Assembly: GCA_030426475.1 (NCBI GenBank)
Contig: JAUHYR010000021.1
Coordinates: 1-37,020 of the forward strand
Direction: 5' to 3'
DNA length: 37,020 bases
From: Bacteroidia bacterium
GTDB taxonomy: Bacteria; Bacteroidota; Bacteroidia; Flavobacteriales_E; Vicingaceae
Positions 18,094 to 25,888 of this stretch are shown here, in pieces (positions within the stretch are counted from its first letter, which is position 1; every line of letters begins with the position of its first letter). The notes below the pieces were generated by a model, which saw nothing but the letters and a program-made list of their open reading frames with translations, ran no database searches and was not told the DNA's origin. Made by a program: the position numbers and the translations under genes.

Positions 18094-18615
18094 TTGGAAA
18101 ATTACCTTTCAAAATATAAACAAATAAAAGCCGTGCTGCTGGATGTAGATGGCGTATTGACTGACGGCACCGTAGCCCTTCTTCCCAACTCTGAATTGGT
18201 AAGAACCCTGCACAACAAAGACAGCTACATTATACAATTAGCCGTAAAGAAAGGCTTGAAAGTTGGCATTATTACAGGCGGAAGCTCTGTAACCGTAAAA
18301 GAAAGACTGGAGGGATTGGGAATACAGGATATCTTTTTAAAATCACAGAATAAGATAAAGGTGTACGAAGATTACCTAAAGAAATACAAATTTACCGACA
18401 ATGACATACTTTATGTTGGTGACGACTTACCTGATTACGAAGTAATGAAAAGAGTAGCATTGGCCTGTTGCCCTGCCGATGCCGTTCACGAAATAAAAGA
18501 AATATGCCACTACATCTCTTACAACAATGGCGGCAAAGGAGCCGTAAGAGATATTCTTGAGCAACTGCTTAAAGCCCAAGGATTATGGATGGATAACGAT
18601 TGTTTCTCATGGTAA
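18094..18615 (+). CDS. kdsC: KdsC-type HAD phosphatase (KDO 8-phosphate phosphatase)
   Basis: This 173-residue HAD enzyme has the class C0 pattern: nucleophile block LLDVDGVLTDG (Asp17, Asp19), VGIITGGSS, the conserved lysine region KIKVYEDYLKK, and GDDLPDYEVMKRVALACCPADA. KdsC removes phosphate from 3-deoxy-D-manno-octulosonate 8-phosphate for lipopolysaccharide core synthesis. Small C0 HADs can act on related nonulosonates, so substrate choice is by family. The start is TTG at 18094, directly after the previous stop; no ATG or GTG lies near. Its 3' end overlaps the UbiA start (ATGGTAA). Confidence 0.9.
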   Translation: MENYLSKYKQIKAVLLDVDGVLTDGTVALLPNSELVRTLHNKDSYIIQLAVKKGLKVGIITGGSSVTVKERLEGLGIQDIFLKSQNKIKVYEDYLKKYKFTDNDILYVGDDLPDYEVMKRVALACCPADAVHEIKEICHYISYNNGGKGAVRDILEQLLKAQGLWMDNDCFSW

Positions 18616-19589
18616 AACACTGGTTAAATTTAGTTAGATGGGGTAATTTACTAATCATTGCCGTGTGCATGTATGCCATTCGGTTTGGAGTAATTTATCC
18701 GTTCTTGCATCAGGTAAAAATTCCGTTTCAGTTAAACGAGCTTGCCTTTCTTTCTTTGGTCATATCTACCATATTAATTGCAGCGGGAGGCTATATTATA
18801 AACGATTACATTGACCAAGATTCCGATGAGTACAATCGTCCTGATAAACTCATCATTAACAAACACATTAACGAAGAAGTAGCACTTAATCGCTATTACA
18901 TTATTTCATTTATCGGCTTGTTACTAAGTGTTTATCCCGCCTTTGAAGCCAATAACTTTAACCTAATACTTATACAAGCCGGAGCAGTAGGTGCATTGTA
19001 CTTTTACGCTACCGCATTTAAAGCCATTCCGTTTTTAGGAAATGCCGTAGTCGCTTTAATGGGTGCATTAGTTCCGCTAACAGCCGGACTTTACGACCTT
19101 TTACTCCTTAGCTTCAACCAAGAAGCCATTGTGATGCAACAAGGCGTGATGATTACGCTGGAAGATTTTCCCATTGTGCTAAGCGTATTGTTCAGATACA
19201 TCATTGGCTTTTCCGTGTTGGCATTTTTACTGCACTTGATACGAGAAATGGTAAAAGACATGGAAGATGAATATGGCGACAACCTAAGCGAAACCACCAC
19301 CACAGCCGTAGTGTGGGGCGCCAAAACAGTAGGCATTGTAAGCATTGGCTTTACCATGGTGCTAGTAGGATTAATAAGTGGTGTCATCTATTTTCAATAC
19401 AAAATGGAAGACGTGCTTTCGGGTATTTACTTAGGAATTACTATCTTATTACCAAGCATTTTTGTAATTATGAAACTACTCACTGCTGAGGACAAAAAAG
19501 ATTATCATAAAATTGGCAACTTGTTAAAATTGATGATGCTCTTCGGAATTTTGTATGCCGCAGTAGTTTTTTATCGACTGTATATATGA
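18609..19589 (+). CDS. UbiA-family prenyltransferase
   Basis: The 326-residue product is a polytopic membrane protein with about eight hydrophobic segments and the UbiA aspartate-rich signature NDYIDQDSDEYNRPDK. A second acidic block, MVKDMEDEYGDNLSE, replaces the usual DxxxD. Related Bacteroidota proteins are often named geranylgeranylglycerol-phosphate geranylgeranyltransferase, but the acceptor is not certain and a quinone route is also possible. The frame opens at TTG 18600, but ATG 18609 is the better start and overlaps the kdsC stop by 7 bases. Confidence 0.88.
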   Translation: MVKHWLNLVRWGNLLIIAVCMYAIRFGVIYPFLHQVKIPFQLNELAFLSLVISTILIAAGGYIINDYIDQDSDEYNRPDKLIINKHINEEVALNRYYIISFIGLLLSVYPAFEANNFNLILIQAGAVGALYFYATAFKAIPFLGNAVVALMGALVPLTAGLYDLLLLSFNQEAIVMQQGVMITLEDFPIVLSVLFRYIIGFSVLAFLLHLIREMVKDMEDEYGDNLSETTTTAVVWGAKTVGIVSIGFTMVLVGLISGVIYFQYKMEDVLSGIYLGITILLPSIFVIMKLLTAEDKKDYHKIGNLLKLMMLFGILYAAVVFYRLYI

Positions 19590-19669
19590 AACAGCCAAAA
19601 CGATAAGCTTAATGCTAACTATTTATGGCGTATTCCATCTGACAAATAAAGAGCAATAAAACTAAACAG

Positions 19670-20257
19670 ATGAAACCACTAAACGAAAAATTACGAGACA
19701 CAACTTTAATACTGGGAAGCAAATCTCCCAGAAGACATCAGCTGTTAGAAGCACTTGATATTCCTTTTACCGTTATTACCAAAGAAGTGGAAGAAACCTA
19801 TCCCGATGATTTAGAAAAAGAAGAAATACCCGTTTATTTATCAGAACTAAAAGCAGCCGCATTTGCAGACAGTCTTGCCGACAATCAACTGCTTATTACC
19901 TGCGACACCGTAGTATTTTTGCACGGAGAGCTGATAGGTAAACCCAAAGATGAAGAAGACGCCAAAGCCATGCTTACCAAGCTTTCTAACGAAACCCATG
20001 AAGTAATAAGCGGTGTATGCCTTAAAAGCAACAGCAAGCAGCATAGCTTTTACGAAAAAACCAGGGTACACTTTAATCCACTTTTTCCGCACGAAATTGA
20101 TTATTACGTCAACCAATACCATCCGTTAGACAAAGCCGGCAGTTACGGCATACAAGAATGGATTGGCTACATAGGCGTAAACAAAATAGAAGGCTGTTAT
20201 TACAATGTAATGGGCTTGCCCCTACAACGCCTCTATAAAGAATTGTTTAAGTTTTAA
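19670..20257 (+). CDS. maf: Maf-family nucleotide pyrophosphatase
   Basis: The 195-residue protein has the Maf signature: ILGSKSPRRHQLLEAL near the start, ITCDTVVFLHGELIGKPKDEEDA in the middle, HEVISGVCL, and DKAGSYGIQEWIG. Maf proteins hydrolyse nucleoside triphosphates such as dTTP and UTP or modified forms to monophosphates plus pyrophosphate, as house-cleaning enzymes. The DUF2520, KdsC, UbiA, Maf order is, from recall, seen in other Bacteroidota. It starts at ATG 19670, 80 bases after the UbiA stop. Array B begins about 50 bases downstream, on the same transcript if no terminator intervenes. Confidence 0.95.
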   Translation: MKPLNEKLRDTTLILGSKSPRRHQLLEALDIPFTVITKEVEETYPDDLEKEEIPVYLSELKAAAFADSLADNQLLITCDTVVFLHGELIGKPKDEEDAKAMLTKLSNETHEVISGVCLKSNSKQHSFYEKTRVHFNPLFPHEIDYYVNQYHPLDKAGSYGIQEWIGYIGVNKIEGCYYNVMGLPLQRLYKELFKF

Positions 20258-20306
20258 AGCATTTCCTTTTATCGTTTCTTCTCATACTTCTATTATCCTA
20301 AGTATG

Positions 20307-20621
20307 ACGAACTATAATTAAAGATTCACCAACTTGTTACAAAGATTTACGAACCTCTATCTAAGATTTGGGTTCATCAATCTAAGTTTTACGTTCCTGA
20401 ATTCGAGATTTACGTTCATGAATTCGAGATTCAGGTTCATGAGAAGAACAAATACGTTCCTATTTCTTAAATTCAAGTACCTGAGAAGAGCAAATAAGTT
20501 CCTGTTTGTTACAAATAGGTTCCTTTTTGTTGCAATTAAGTACCTAAAACCTTTGCCGAAGTACTTGTTTGTTGCAAATAGGTACGTAATTATGTCAGAA
20601 AACCACCTATTTGGGCTAAAT
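20307..20621 (+). repeat. Array B: 15 degenerate tandem units of exactly 21 bp
   Basis: Cutting every 21 bases from 20307 to 20621 gives 15 in-register units with no indel. Typical units begin A(C/A/G)GTTC and end (G)AGATTT or ACAAAT. Column 6 is C in all 15 units and column 3 is G in 13. Units at 20391-20411 and 20412-20432 differ at only two positions. The segment 20490-20499 reads GCAAATAAGT, shared with the minus strand of array A. Because 21 is a multiple of three, the array leaves long open frames on both strands (about 20334-20657 plus, 20357-20644 minus); I do not consider these real genes. A weaker unit may precede at 20286. Confidence 0.9.
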
Positions 20622-20775
20622 GCTGTAAAAAAAACCTTAAACACACTGCCAAAATGACAAAATTGGCTAATTATAAGGAGTTGTAGCAGTAATTTGATTT
20701 ATTCGTATTTTTACTTCAATAAATCGCTAATAAAAGTTTATTTATGAAATAGTTAGCATAATTAAAACACATTAA
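20622..20775. other. Leader of the RelA/SpoT-type gene; no clear element
   Basis: This AT-rich spacer has a possible TATTTTTA box near 20708, with TTG about 22 bases upstream, but the match is poor. No hairpin or second gene is seen. Confidence 0.3.
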
Positions 20776-21855
20776 ATGGATCATGTTGAGCAGTATAAAG
20801 AATTAAAACCTATTTATCAGAACTTTTCTCAAAGCCTTATAGTGCTACTTAAATCTATACTTGAAGCTAATAACATAAAATATCACTTAATTGAAGGAAG
20901 GGCTAAAGAAATTGAAAGCTTTAAGCATAAGATTCAAATAAAGAAAGGTAAATATAGAAATCCACTAAAGGAAATAATGGACTTATGTGGAACAAGAATA
21001 ATAGTATATTATCAAACAGACATAGATAAAATTGATTCACTTATTAGAGAAAATTTTGATGTTGACTTGAAAAATTCAGTAGACAAAAGCACCATTTTGA
21101 AAAGCAATGAATTTGGTTATTTATCAAATCATTATATAGTTAAGATTAATTCTGCTCGTTCACATCTACCAGAGTGGTCAAAGTTTAAAGATTTAAATGC
21201 AGAGATTCAATTAAGAACCGTACTTCAACATTCTTGGGCTGCCATTTCACACGAACTAGAATACAAAAGTAAGTTTGATATTCCCGACATTCTAAAGAGA
21301 AAATTATTTAGGCTTGCTGGATTATTTGAATTAGCTGATGAACAATTTGTTCAGGTAAAAAAGAAGCAATTTGAGCTATCACAAGCAATAGAAAATAAAA
21401 CAGATATTGAAAACATTTCTGTCTATAATGAAATAAACCTTGATACTATTAAGCATTATTTCAGCGAAAATAAATCAATTGTTAATGAATATTGGAATTT
21501 AGCTAAAAGTGCTGGCTTTGCTCAAAGTGGTACGTCAGACTCTTATTATTCACATATTGTGAGTATATCGAAACTACTAGGCATAAAATCTATTGAAAAT
21601 CTTGCAAAGTTGATAGAAGATTTGAAAAATATCAGTGGTGAGTATCTCAAACTTCAATTCTCAGAACAAGTACCTAATAACGAAGGAGAAAGAATTTGGT
21701 TAGCAGATGGTATATTTATAATTTACCTTGTACTTATGAGCCAACTTAGCGAAAATGAGTTAAATGATTACAAACCTAAAGACTGGTCAAATGATATTCT
21801 AGAACAAGTAAAAGGAACAATAATAAAATGGAAAACAAAAAATAATAACCTTTAG
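20776..21855 (+). CDS. Stand-alone RelA/SpoT synthetase-domain protein
   Basis: The 359-residue soluble protein has a (p)ppGpp-synthetase-type nucleotidyltransferase domain at about residues 30-165. Seen motifs: EGRAKEIESFKHK (Arg42, Lys44, Ser48), IMDLCGTRIIVYY (Asp69, Gly72, Arg74), FGYLSNHY (Gly114, Tyr115, His119) and AEIQLRTVLQHSWAAISHELEYK (Glu143, Gln145). There is no HD hydrolase domain and no TGS or ACT domain, so it is not RelA or Rel proper. The 190-residue C-terminal part is helical and unassigned. Known relatives include small alarmone synthetases and toxic synthetases that pyrophosphorylate tRNA or defend against phage. Which applies here is open. It stands alone beside array B. 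Confidence 0.85.
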   Translation: MDHVEQYKELKPIYQNFSQSLIVLLKSILEANNIKYHLIEGRAKEIESFKHKIQIKKGKYRNPLKEIMDLCGTRIIVYYQTDIDKIDSLIRENFDVDLKNSVDKSTILKSNEFGYLSNHYIVKINSARSHLPEWSKFKDLNAEIQLRTVLQHSWAAISHELEYKSKFDIPDILKRKLFRLAGLFELADEQFVQVKKKQFELSQAIENKTDIENISVYNEINLDTIKHYFSENKSIVNEYWNLAKSAGFAQSGTSDSYYSHIVSISKLLGIKSIENLAKLIEDLKNISGEYLKLQFSEQVPNNEGERIWLADGIFIIYLVLMSQLSENELNDYKPKDWSNDILEQVKGTIIKWKTKNNNL

Positions 21856-21900
21856 CAATAGTCATAAAATCATAATATAGAAAGAATAAACATTAAACTC

Positions 21901-21908
21901 TATCTTTA
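21901..21908 (+). promoter_or_regulatory. Possible -7 box TATCTTTA before the 21913 gene
   Basis: TATCTTTA is one base from TAnnTTTG and lies five bases before the ATG at 21913, in line with the near-leaderless genes in this window. No clear -33 TTG is seen. Confidence 0.35.
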
Positions 21909-21912
21909 GCTT

Positions 21913-22614
21913 ATGAAAACCACTAGCTTCTTATTACTTTATTTATTAGTGTTTAGTGTTTTTGCGCAGGAGCAAGAAGTAAGCTATTGGCAATTAAATA
22001 AGCCCGAAGTAGAAGATTATTTTACCAAAGAACTTCGGCAAGAATTACACATTACCTATCCTATCTTTAGGGTGTATGGTTTTAAAGATAAACTTGGCAC
22101 ACATTATTTGGTGTTATCGGAACATACTTATTCTAACAACGAACCTGAACCGCAAATGGACAGCATTAAAGCCTTTTGCATTAGTGTAAGTAATGAAAAG
22201 CATGTATTAGAGTGGAGCATCAGTGATTTTATTTTACGAAAAGGAAATCAGGTATCGGAAGAATATTCCATTTGGTTTTGGACTAAGTTTTTAAAACTGG
22301 AAGACATTGATAAAGACAGCATCATAGAGCCTATAGTAATTTACGGAACTTCCGGCATGAATGGCACTTATGACGGAAGAATAAAACTCCTTACATTTTA
22401 TCATGGTGAAAAGAAAGCCATCCGTCACCAAAACGGAGTGCTAGACCATGAACGCAATACACAGGTAGATAAAAGCTTTTACGAACTACCTGAAGCGATT
22501 CAGGAACGGGTAAAAAGATTAATGTTGGAACTCGTTAAAAGCGATTCAGCTATATTTCCTTCAGGCTGGCAAGATGCCATGAAAAACCACACGCTAAAGT
22601 TTGATGAGAATTAA
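21913..22614 (+). CDS. Secreted protein of unknown function, 233 residues
   Basis: A Sec signal (MKTTSFLLLYLLVFSVFAQ) precedes a mature part with no recognised domain. Visible points: an aspartate-rich turn DIDKDSIIEPIVIYG that resembles calcium-binding or FG-GAP-like loops, TSGMNGTYDGRIKLLTFYHGEKKAIRHQNG, and a helical C-terminus. It faintly recalls a group of Riemerella surface-polysaccharide-related proteins (M949_RS01915 family), but I would not assign it. The convergent TonB-like gene ends 35 bases away. Confidence 0.75.
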   Translation: MKTTSFLLLYLLVFSVFAQEQEVSYWQLNKPEVEDYFTKELRQELHITYPIFRVYGFKDKLGTHYLVLSEHTYSNNEPEPQMDSIKAFCISVSNEKHVLEWSISDFILRKGNQVSEEYSIWFWTKFLKLEDIDKDSIIEPIVIYGTSGMNGTYDGRIKLLTFYHGEKKAIRHQNGVLDHERNTQVDKSFYELPEAIQERVKRLMLELVKSDSAIFPSGWQDAMKNHTLKFDEN

Positions 22615-22648
22615 TGTTTCCTCAAACTATATTATCAAAGTCATAATT

Positions 22649-23434
22649 TCAAAGACTAAATTTTATTGGAAGATTGAGTCTCATAGAAGTAATCTCACCA
22701 TCAGTTGTTCCCGGAATCCAATTGGGTAATAAACGAGTTACTCTAAGCGCTTCTTCATCTAATAGAGGATGTGCGCCTTTAATTATTTTAACGTGCTGCA
22801 CTTTGCCGTTTTCATTTACAGTAAAGGAAACATAAACAGTTCCGGTAATTCCTTTACTTTTTGCTTTTGATGGGTATTTAAAGTTATCCTCTAAGAATTT
22901 ATTTAAACCGCCAGGAAGTTCAGGCTGTTTTATATATGGAAAGTATTCTATTTCTTCTCCCGATTCATTGTAACATTTACCTTCAACGAAATCACCTAAA
23001 TTGTAACTGTCTTCTCTTCTGAGTGTGCCATTATCCCAGTATGTTAACATCTTCCCATGCATTTTTCCCATTAAATACTCAGCAGAGAGTTTTTTCATAC
23101 CGTTCTCATGATAACCTATTTCTTTCTTACGTCTACCATCTAAATAGGTAATGATTGATTCTATCTTACCACTTTTATAATAATACTTATAAGCACCGTT
23201 TTTCAAGTCATTAGAAGAAAAGACCCCTTCTTTCTTTAGTTCTCCTGTTAAATAATAGTCTTTTACATACCATTTATTATCAGCTCCTTTGTAAAGCTTC
23301 CTACGATATTCAAAATTAGTTGTATCTGAAACTTTCTCTTCATAATAATCTAAATATTGAATCGTAGTATCCTGTGCCAAAAGAAGAGACGAAGAAAAGA
23401 CCAGAGTTAATAAGATGATAAACTTATTCACCAT
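22649..23434 (-). CDS. TonB C-terminal domain protein with MORN-like repeats
   Basis: The 261-residue protein has a signal peptide (MVNKFIILLTLVFSSSLLLAQ). Several MORN-variant repeats follow at about residues 55-155 (YYLTGELKKEGVF, YYKSGKIESIITYLDGRRK, YHENGMKKLSAEYLMGKMHG, YWDNGTLRREDSY). A C-terminal TonB_C-like domain at about 170-261 has QPELPGGLNKFLEDNFKYP, GTVYVSFTVNENGKV and SMRLNLPIKFSL. Such proteins are usually named energy transducer TonB, although with no N-terminal ExbB-contacting helix beyond the signal peptide this one is more likely periplasmic or an outer-surface component. Confidence 0.85.
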   Translation of the reverse strand: MVNKFIILLTLVFSSSLLLAQDTTIQYLDYYEEKVSDTTNFEYRRKLYKGADNKWYVKDYYLTGELKKEGVFSSNDLKNGAYKYYYKSGKIESIITYLDGRRKKEIGYHENGMKKLSAEYLMGKMHGKMLTYWDNGTLRREDSYNLGDFVEGKCYNESGEEIEYFPYIKQPELPGGLNKFLEDNFKYPSKAKSKGITGTVYVSFTVNENGKVQHVKIIKGAHPLLDEEALRVTRLLPNWIPGTTDGEITSMRLNLPIKFSL

Positions 23435-23437
23435 AAA

Positions 23438-23647
23438 TTAGCCTTTCTTTAAAAAGCAAGTTTTAAGCACCAGTTGGCTTTTACCTATACGGCACTCTAT
23501 TTCCTCAGGGCTATCGGTTAATCTTATATTCTTAATAGGCGTTCCTCTTTTTAAGGTCATGTTGGCACCTTTTACTTTAAGGTCTTTTATTACTAATACG
23601 GTATCGCCTTCGTTTAAAATATTACCGTTGCTGTCTTTTACTTCCAT
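23438..23647 (-). CDS. PhnA/YjdM C-terminal-domain protein
   Basis: This 69-residue protein is the C-terminal half of the PhnA/YjdM family alone: VKDSNGNILNEGDTVLVIKDLKVKG, TLKRGTPIKNIRL, ECRIGKSQLVLKT and the end FLKKG. The N-terminal zinc-ribbon part of E. coli YjdM is missing. The link to phosphonate use is historical and not a known function. It starts at ATG 23647, ten bases after the stop of the KtrA-like gene, so the two are probably co-expressed. Confidence 0.88.
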   Translation of the reverse strand: MEVKDSNGNILNEGDTVLVIKDLKVKGANMTLKRGTPIKNIRLTDSPEEIECRIGKSQLVLKTCFLKKG

Positions 23648-23657
23648 GTTGTTGAGT

Positions 23658-24062
23658 TTAATTTTCTGTTGCTAATTTATTTGCCCACCTTTCTGCCGCT
23701 TCTTCTTCGGGATGAACAATTTCAGTAATGCCCATGGCATGAAGTACTGTTTCATGTAATGGTCTAACCGCTCTACTGATAATTCGTTTTACATTATGCT
23801 CTTTCATTAAAGCAGTTGCCATTAGGTTGGGGCCTTCGTTTTCGCCAATGGCTACAATCACCACATCTACATCGTTTAATGGCAAATTGTTTACGGCAGT
23901 TCCATCGGTACAATCCATACAAATGGTATGCGTAATACGCTCTTTATACTCTTCCACCTTTTTCATATCCTTATCCACACCTATTACTTCGTGTCCCATT
24001 TGCGTGAGCTTTTCAGCAAGAGAAGTTCCAAAGTGTCCAAGTCCCAATATGATGTATTTCAT
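23658..24062 (-). CDS. KtrA/TrkA-type K+ regulator, RCK_N domain only
   Basis: The 134-residue product is a complete RCK_N (TrkA_N) domain: IILGLGHFGTSLAEKL, VIGVDKDMKKVEEY, VDVVIVAIGENEGPN and ITEIVHPEEEAAERWANKL. KtrA proteins gate the KtrB/TrkH channel on ATP, ADP or NAD(H) binding and are normally about 220-230 residues, with an RCK_C domain after this point. Here the frame stops at TAA right after ERWANKLATEN and the next gene starts 10 bases later, so no RCK_C remains. It lies 10 bases after the TrkH gene, its expected partner. The shortened form may be functional or a decayed subunit. Confidence 0.88.
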   Translation of the reverse strand: MKYIILGLGHFGTSLAEKLTQMGHEVIGVDKDMKKVEEYKERITHTICMDCTDGTAVNNLPLNDVDVVIVAIGENEGPNLMATALMKEHNVKRIISRAVRPLHETVLHAMGITEIVHPEEEAAERWANKLATEN

Positions 24063-24072
24063 AATTTTTGTT

Positions 24073-25779
24073 TTAATTAATTAATATTTCTTCCGTAGGA
24101 TAACGATAGTTTAAATAAGATATCTTTCTAAAGATAGCAATAAGTATGGTAAGCATACTTACCCTACCCACAATCATAATTACAATAAGTACGCCTTTGC
24201 TTGCTGCCGAAAGCTTTGCCGTTATTCCCAGGCTAAGCCCAACGGTACTGTAAGCCGAAAAGCACTCAAAAGCAAGGCTCAGCAAATCTTTATCCGGGTC
24301 AAATGATGCCAGCAGAAAGATGCCCAACCCTATTACCACCAGTGATAATGAAATAATAGCAAATGCTCTGTTAACCGAAGATTTAGATATTTCTCTTTTA
24401 AATACTTCTATCCTGTCTTTACCTTTTGCAATGCTGATAAAGTTCAGCCATGCAATGGCTAATGTGCTTGTTTTAATTCCTCCACCGGTTGATGCGGGAG
24501 AGGCTCCTATCCACATCAGTAAAAATAAAATCATTAAGGTAGAAAAATTGAGTGCCGACATATCTACAGAATTAAAACCTGCTGTTCTGGGAGTAGTTGC
24601 GCCAAAAAAGGAAGTAACAATCTTTCCAAACAAGTCATGCTCTGCCAGCGTATTATCATACTCAAAAGCAAAAAATAATACCGTACCTACCGCTACCAAA
24701 ATAGAAGTTGTAATAAATACAATTCTGGTATTTAAGTTAATTACCCAGGGTTTATGAATTACGCGTTTTCTAAACAGAAAACGGAATAGTTTATTTACCA
24801 ATAAGTGCTGTACATACTTTACAATGTTAAATGCAATGGGAAAACCTAATCCTCCTAAAACAAAAAGTAATGAAATAACAATATGTAGCGGGTAGTTAAA
24901 ACGGAAATCAATATCATACAAGCTATCGGAAAGTGTGGAAAATCCTGCATTACAAAAAGCAGAAATAGAGTGAAAAACAGAAAAGAAAATTTGGTCGGAT
25001 AAGAGAGGTATTATGGTATCATCAATACTGCTGTATATTACTGCCGCACCAACCAGCTCTATAATTAGTGTAATAAATATAATCTTTTTTAATGTTCCGA
25101 ATACCTCAGAAATTTTTTCGGCATTGGTCATGTCGCTTAGCATTAGCTGATTTTCAAAAGTAGTTCCACCTCTAAAGAAATAACTAAAATAACTGGTAAA
25201 GGTCATAATGCCTATACCGCCCACTTGTATTAACAAAAGTATAATCCCTTGTCCCAGTTCGGTAAAGTAACTTCCTGTATCTACTACTATAAGTCCCGTA
25301 ACACAAACCGCACTGGTAGAAGTAAACAGTGCATTAAGCAAAGAAATACCTGAATTTGTGGCATTCGGCAACAGCAGTAATCCTGTACCTATTATAATGA
25401 GTAATATAAAGCTAATTACAAATAGCTGGGCGGGTGTAATGGTTTTCCGCTTAAAGTTTAAATCAAGTGCCGAAAATTCCCGGATAAAAATGAAAAGAAT
25501 AGCCACATAAATCCATCCTTCCATACTAAATATAGTATGAAGCAAATCCAACTCTTTGAAAAAATTTAACCGTACTGTAGCAACAGAAAGGAGAAAAAGA
25601 AGAAATAGGGTATCGATTAATATTGCTTTAAACTTTGGCCTGAGGTGCTTAATAATCCAGCGAAAAGGAATTAATAAAATGCCTATTATTAAAATAGAGG
25701 TATAAAAGACTTCTATGGCTTTTGTTATAAATGAAGACTGATTGAATCCAAAATCAAAAATTTCAACCAATACCGCCAA
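24073..25779 (-). CDS. TrkH/KtrB-family potassium transporter
   Basis: This large membrane protein has the four pore loops of the TrkH/Ktr superfamily, each with its filter glycine: SAVCVTGLIV, SAFCNAGFST, TTPRTAGFNS and SAYSTVGLSL. It imports K+ with a cytosolic RCK partner, encoded next. The coordinates use TTG 25779, the only ATG/GTG/TTG start near, but this falls inside a membrane helix. The open frame runs back to 25848 and encodes a plausible cytosolic lead plus helix start (IKPLKQIRRVTFFIVLL). A TACCTTTG box at 25842-25835 predicts transcription from about 25829, so translation may begin at ATT 25827 or GTT 25830, an unusual start. Confidence 0.9.
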   Translation of the reverse strand: MAVLVEIFDFGFNQSSFITKAIEVFYTSILIIGILLIPFRWIIKHLRPKFKAILIDTLFLLFLLSVATVRLNFFKELDLLHTIFSMEGWIYVAILFIFIREFSALDLNFKRKTITPAQLFVISFILLIIIGTGLLLLPNATNSGISLLNALFTSTSAVCVTGLIVVDTGSYFTELGQGIILLLIQVGGIGIMTFTSYFSYFFRGGTTFENQLMLSDMTNAEKISEVFGTLKKIIFITLIIELVGAAVIYSSIDDTIIPLLSDQIFFSVFHSISAFCNAGFSTLSDSLYDIDFRFNYPLHIVISLLFVLGGLGFPIAFNIVKYVQHLLVNKLFRFLFRKRVIHKPWVINLNTRIVFITTSILVAVGTVLFFAFEYDNTLAEHDLFGKIVTSFFGATTPRTAGFNSVDMSALNFSTLMILFLLMWIGASPASTGGGIKTSTLAIAWLNFISIAKGKDRIEVFKREISKSSVNRAFAIISLSLVVIGLGIFLLASFDPDKDLLSLAFECFSAYSTVGLSLGITAKLSAASKGVLIVIMIVGRVSMLTILIAIFRKISYLNYRYPTEEILIN

Positions 25780-25834
25780 AAGAACGATAAAAAAAGTAAC
25801 TCGCCTTATTTGTTTTAATGGTTTAATAACCTCC

Positions 25835-25842
25835 CAAAGGTA
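25835..25842 (-). promoter_or_regulatory. -7 box TACCTTTG for the trkH-ktrA-phnA run
   Basis: TACCTTTG on the minus strand is a full match to TAnnTTTG. Six bases downstream of its G is 25829, between a GTT and an ATT codon in the trkH frame. Confidence 0.45.
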
Positions 25843-25860
25843 TAATTTTTACATCTCCGA

Positions 25861-25883
25861 AAAACAAATCACCTTTTTGATTT
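25861..25883 (-). terminator. Weak hairpin after the 25889 lipoprotein gene
   Basis: On the minus strand AAATCA-6-base loop-TGATTT is followed by GTTTT, just after the lipoprotein stop. The stem is AT-rich, so termination would be weak. Confidence 0.3.
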
Positions 25884-25888
25884 ATATT

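Noticed and set aside
20334-20657. A 107-residue reading frame on the plus strand (and a 95-residue frame on the minus strand at 20357-20644)
   Set aside because: Both arise from the 21-bp array, whose period keeps all codons in step. The plus frame starts at a TTG, the product is only a degenerate seven-residue repeat, and the related array A is broken by stops.
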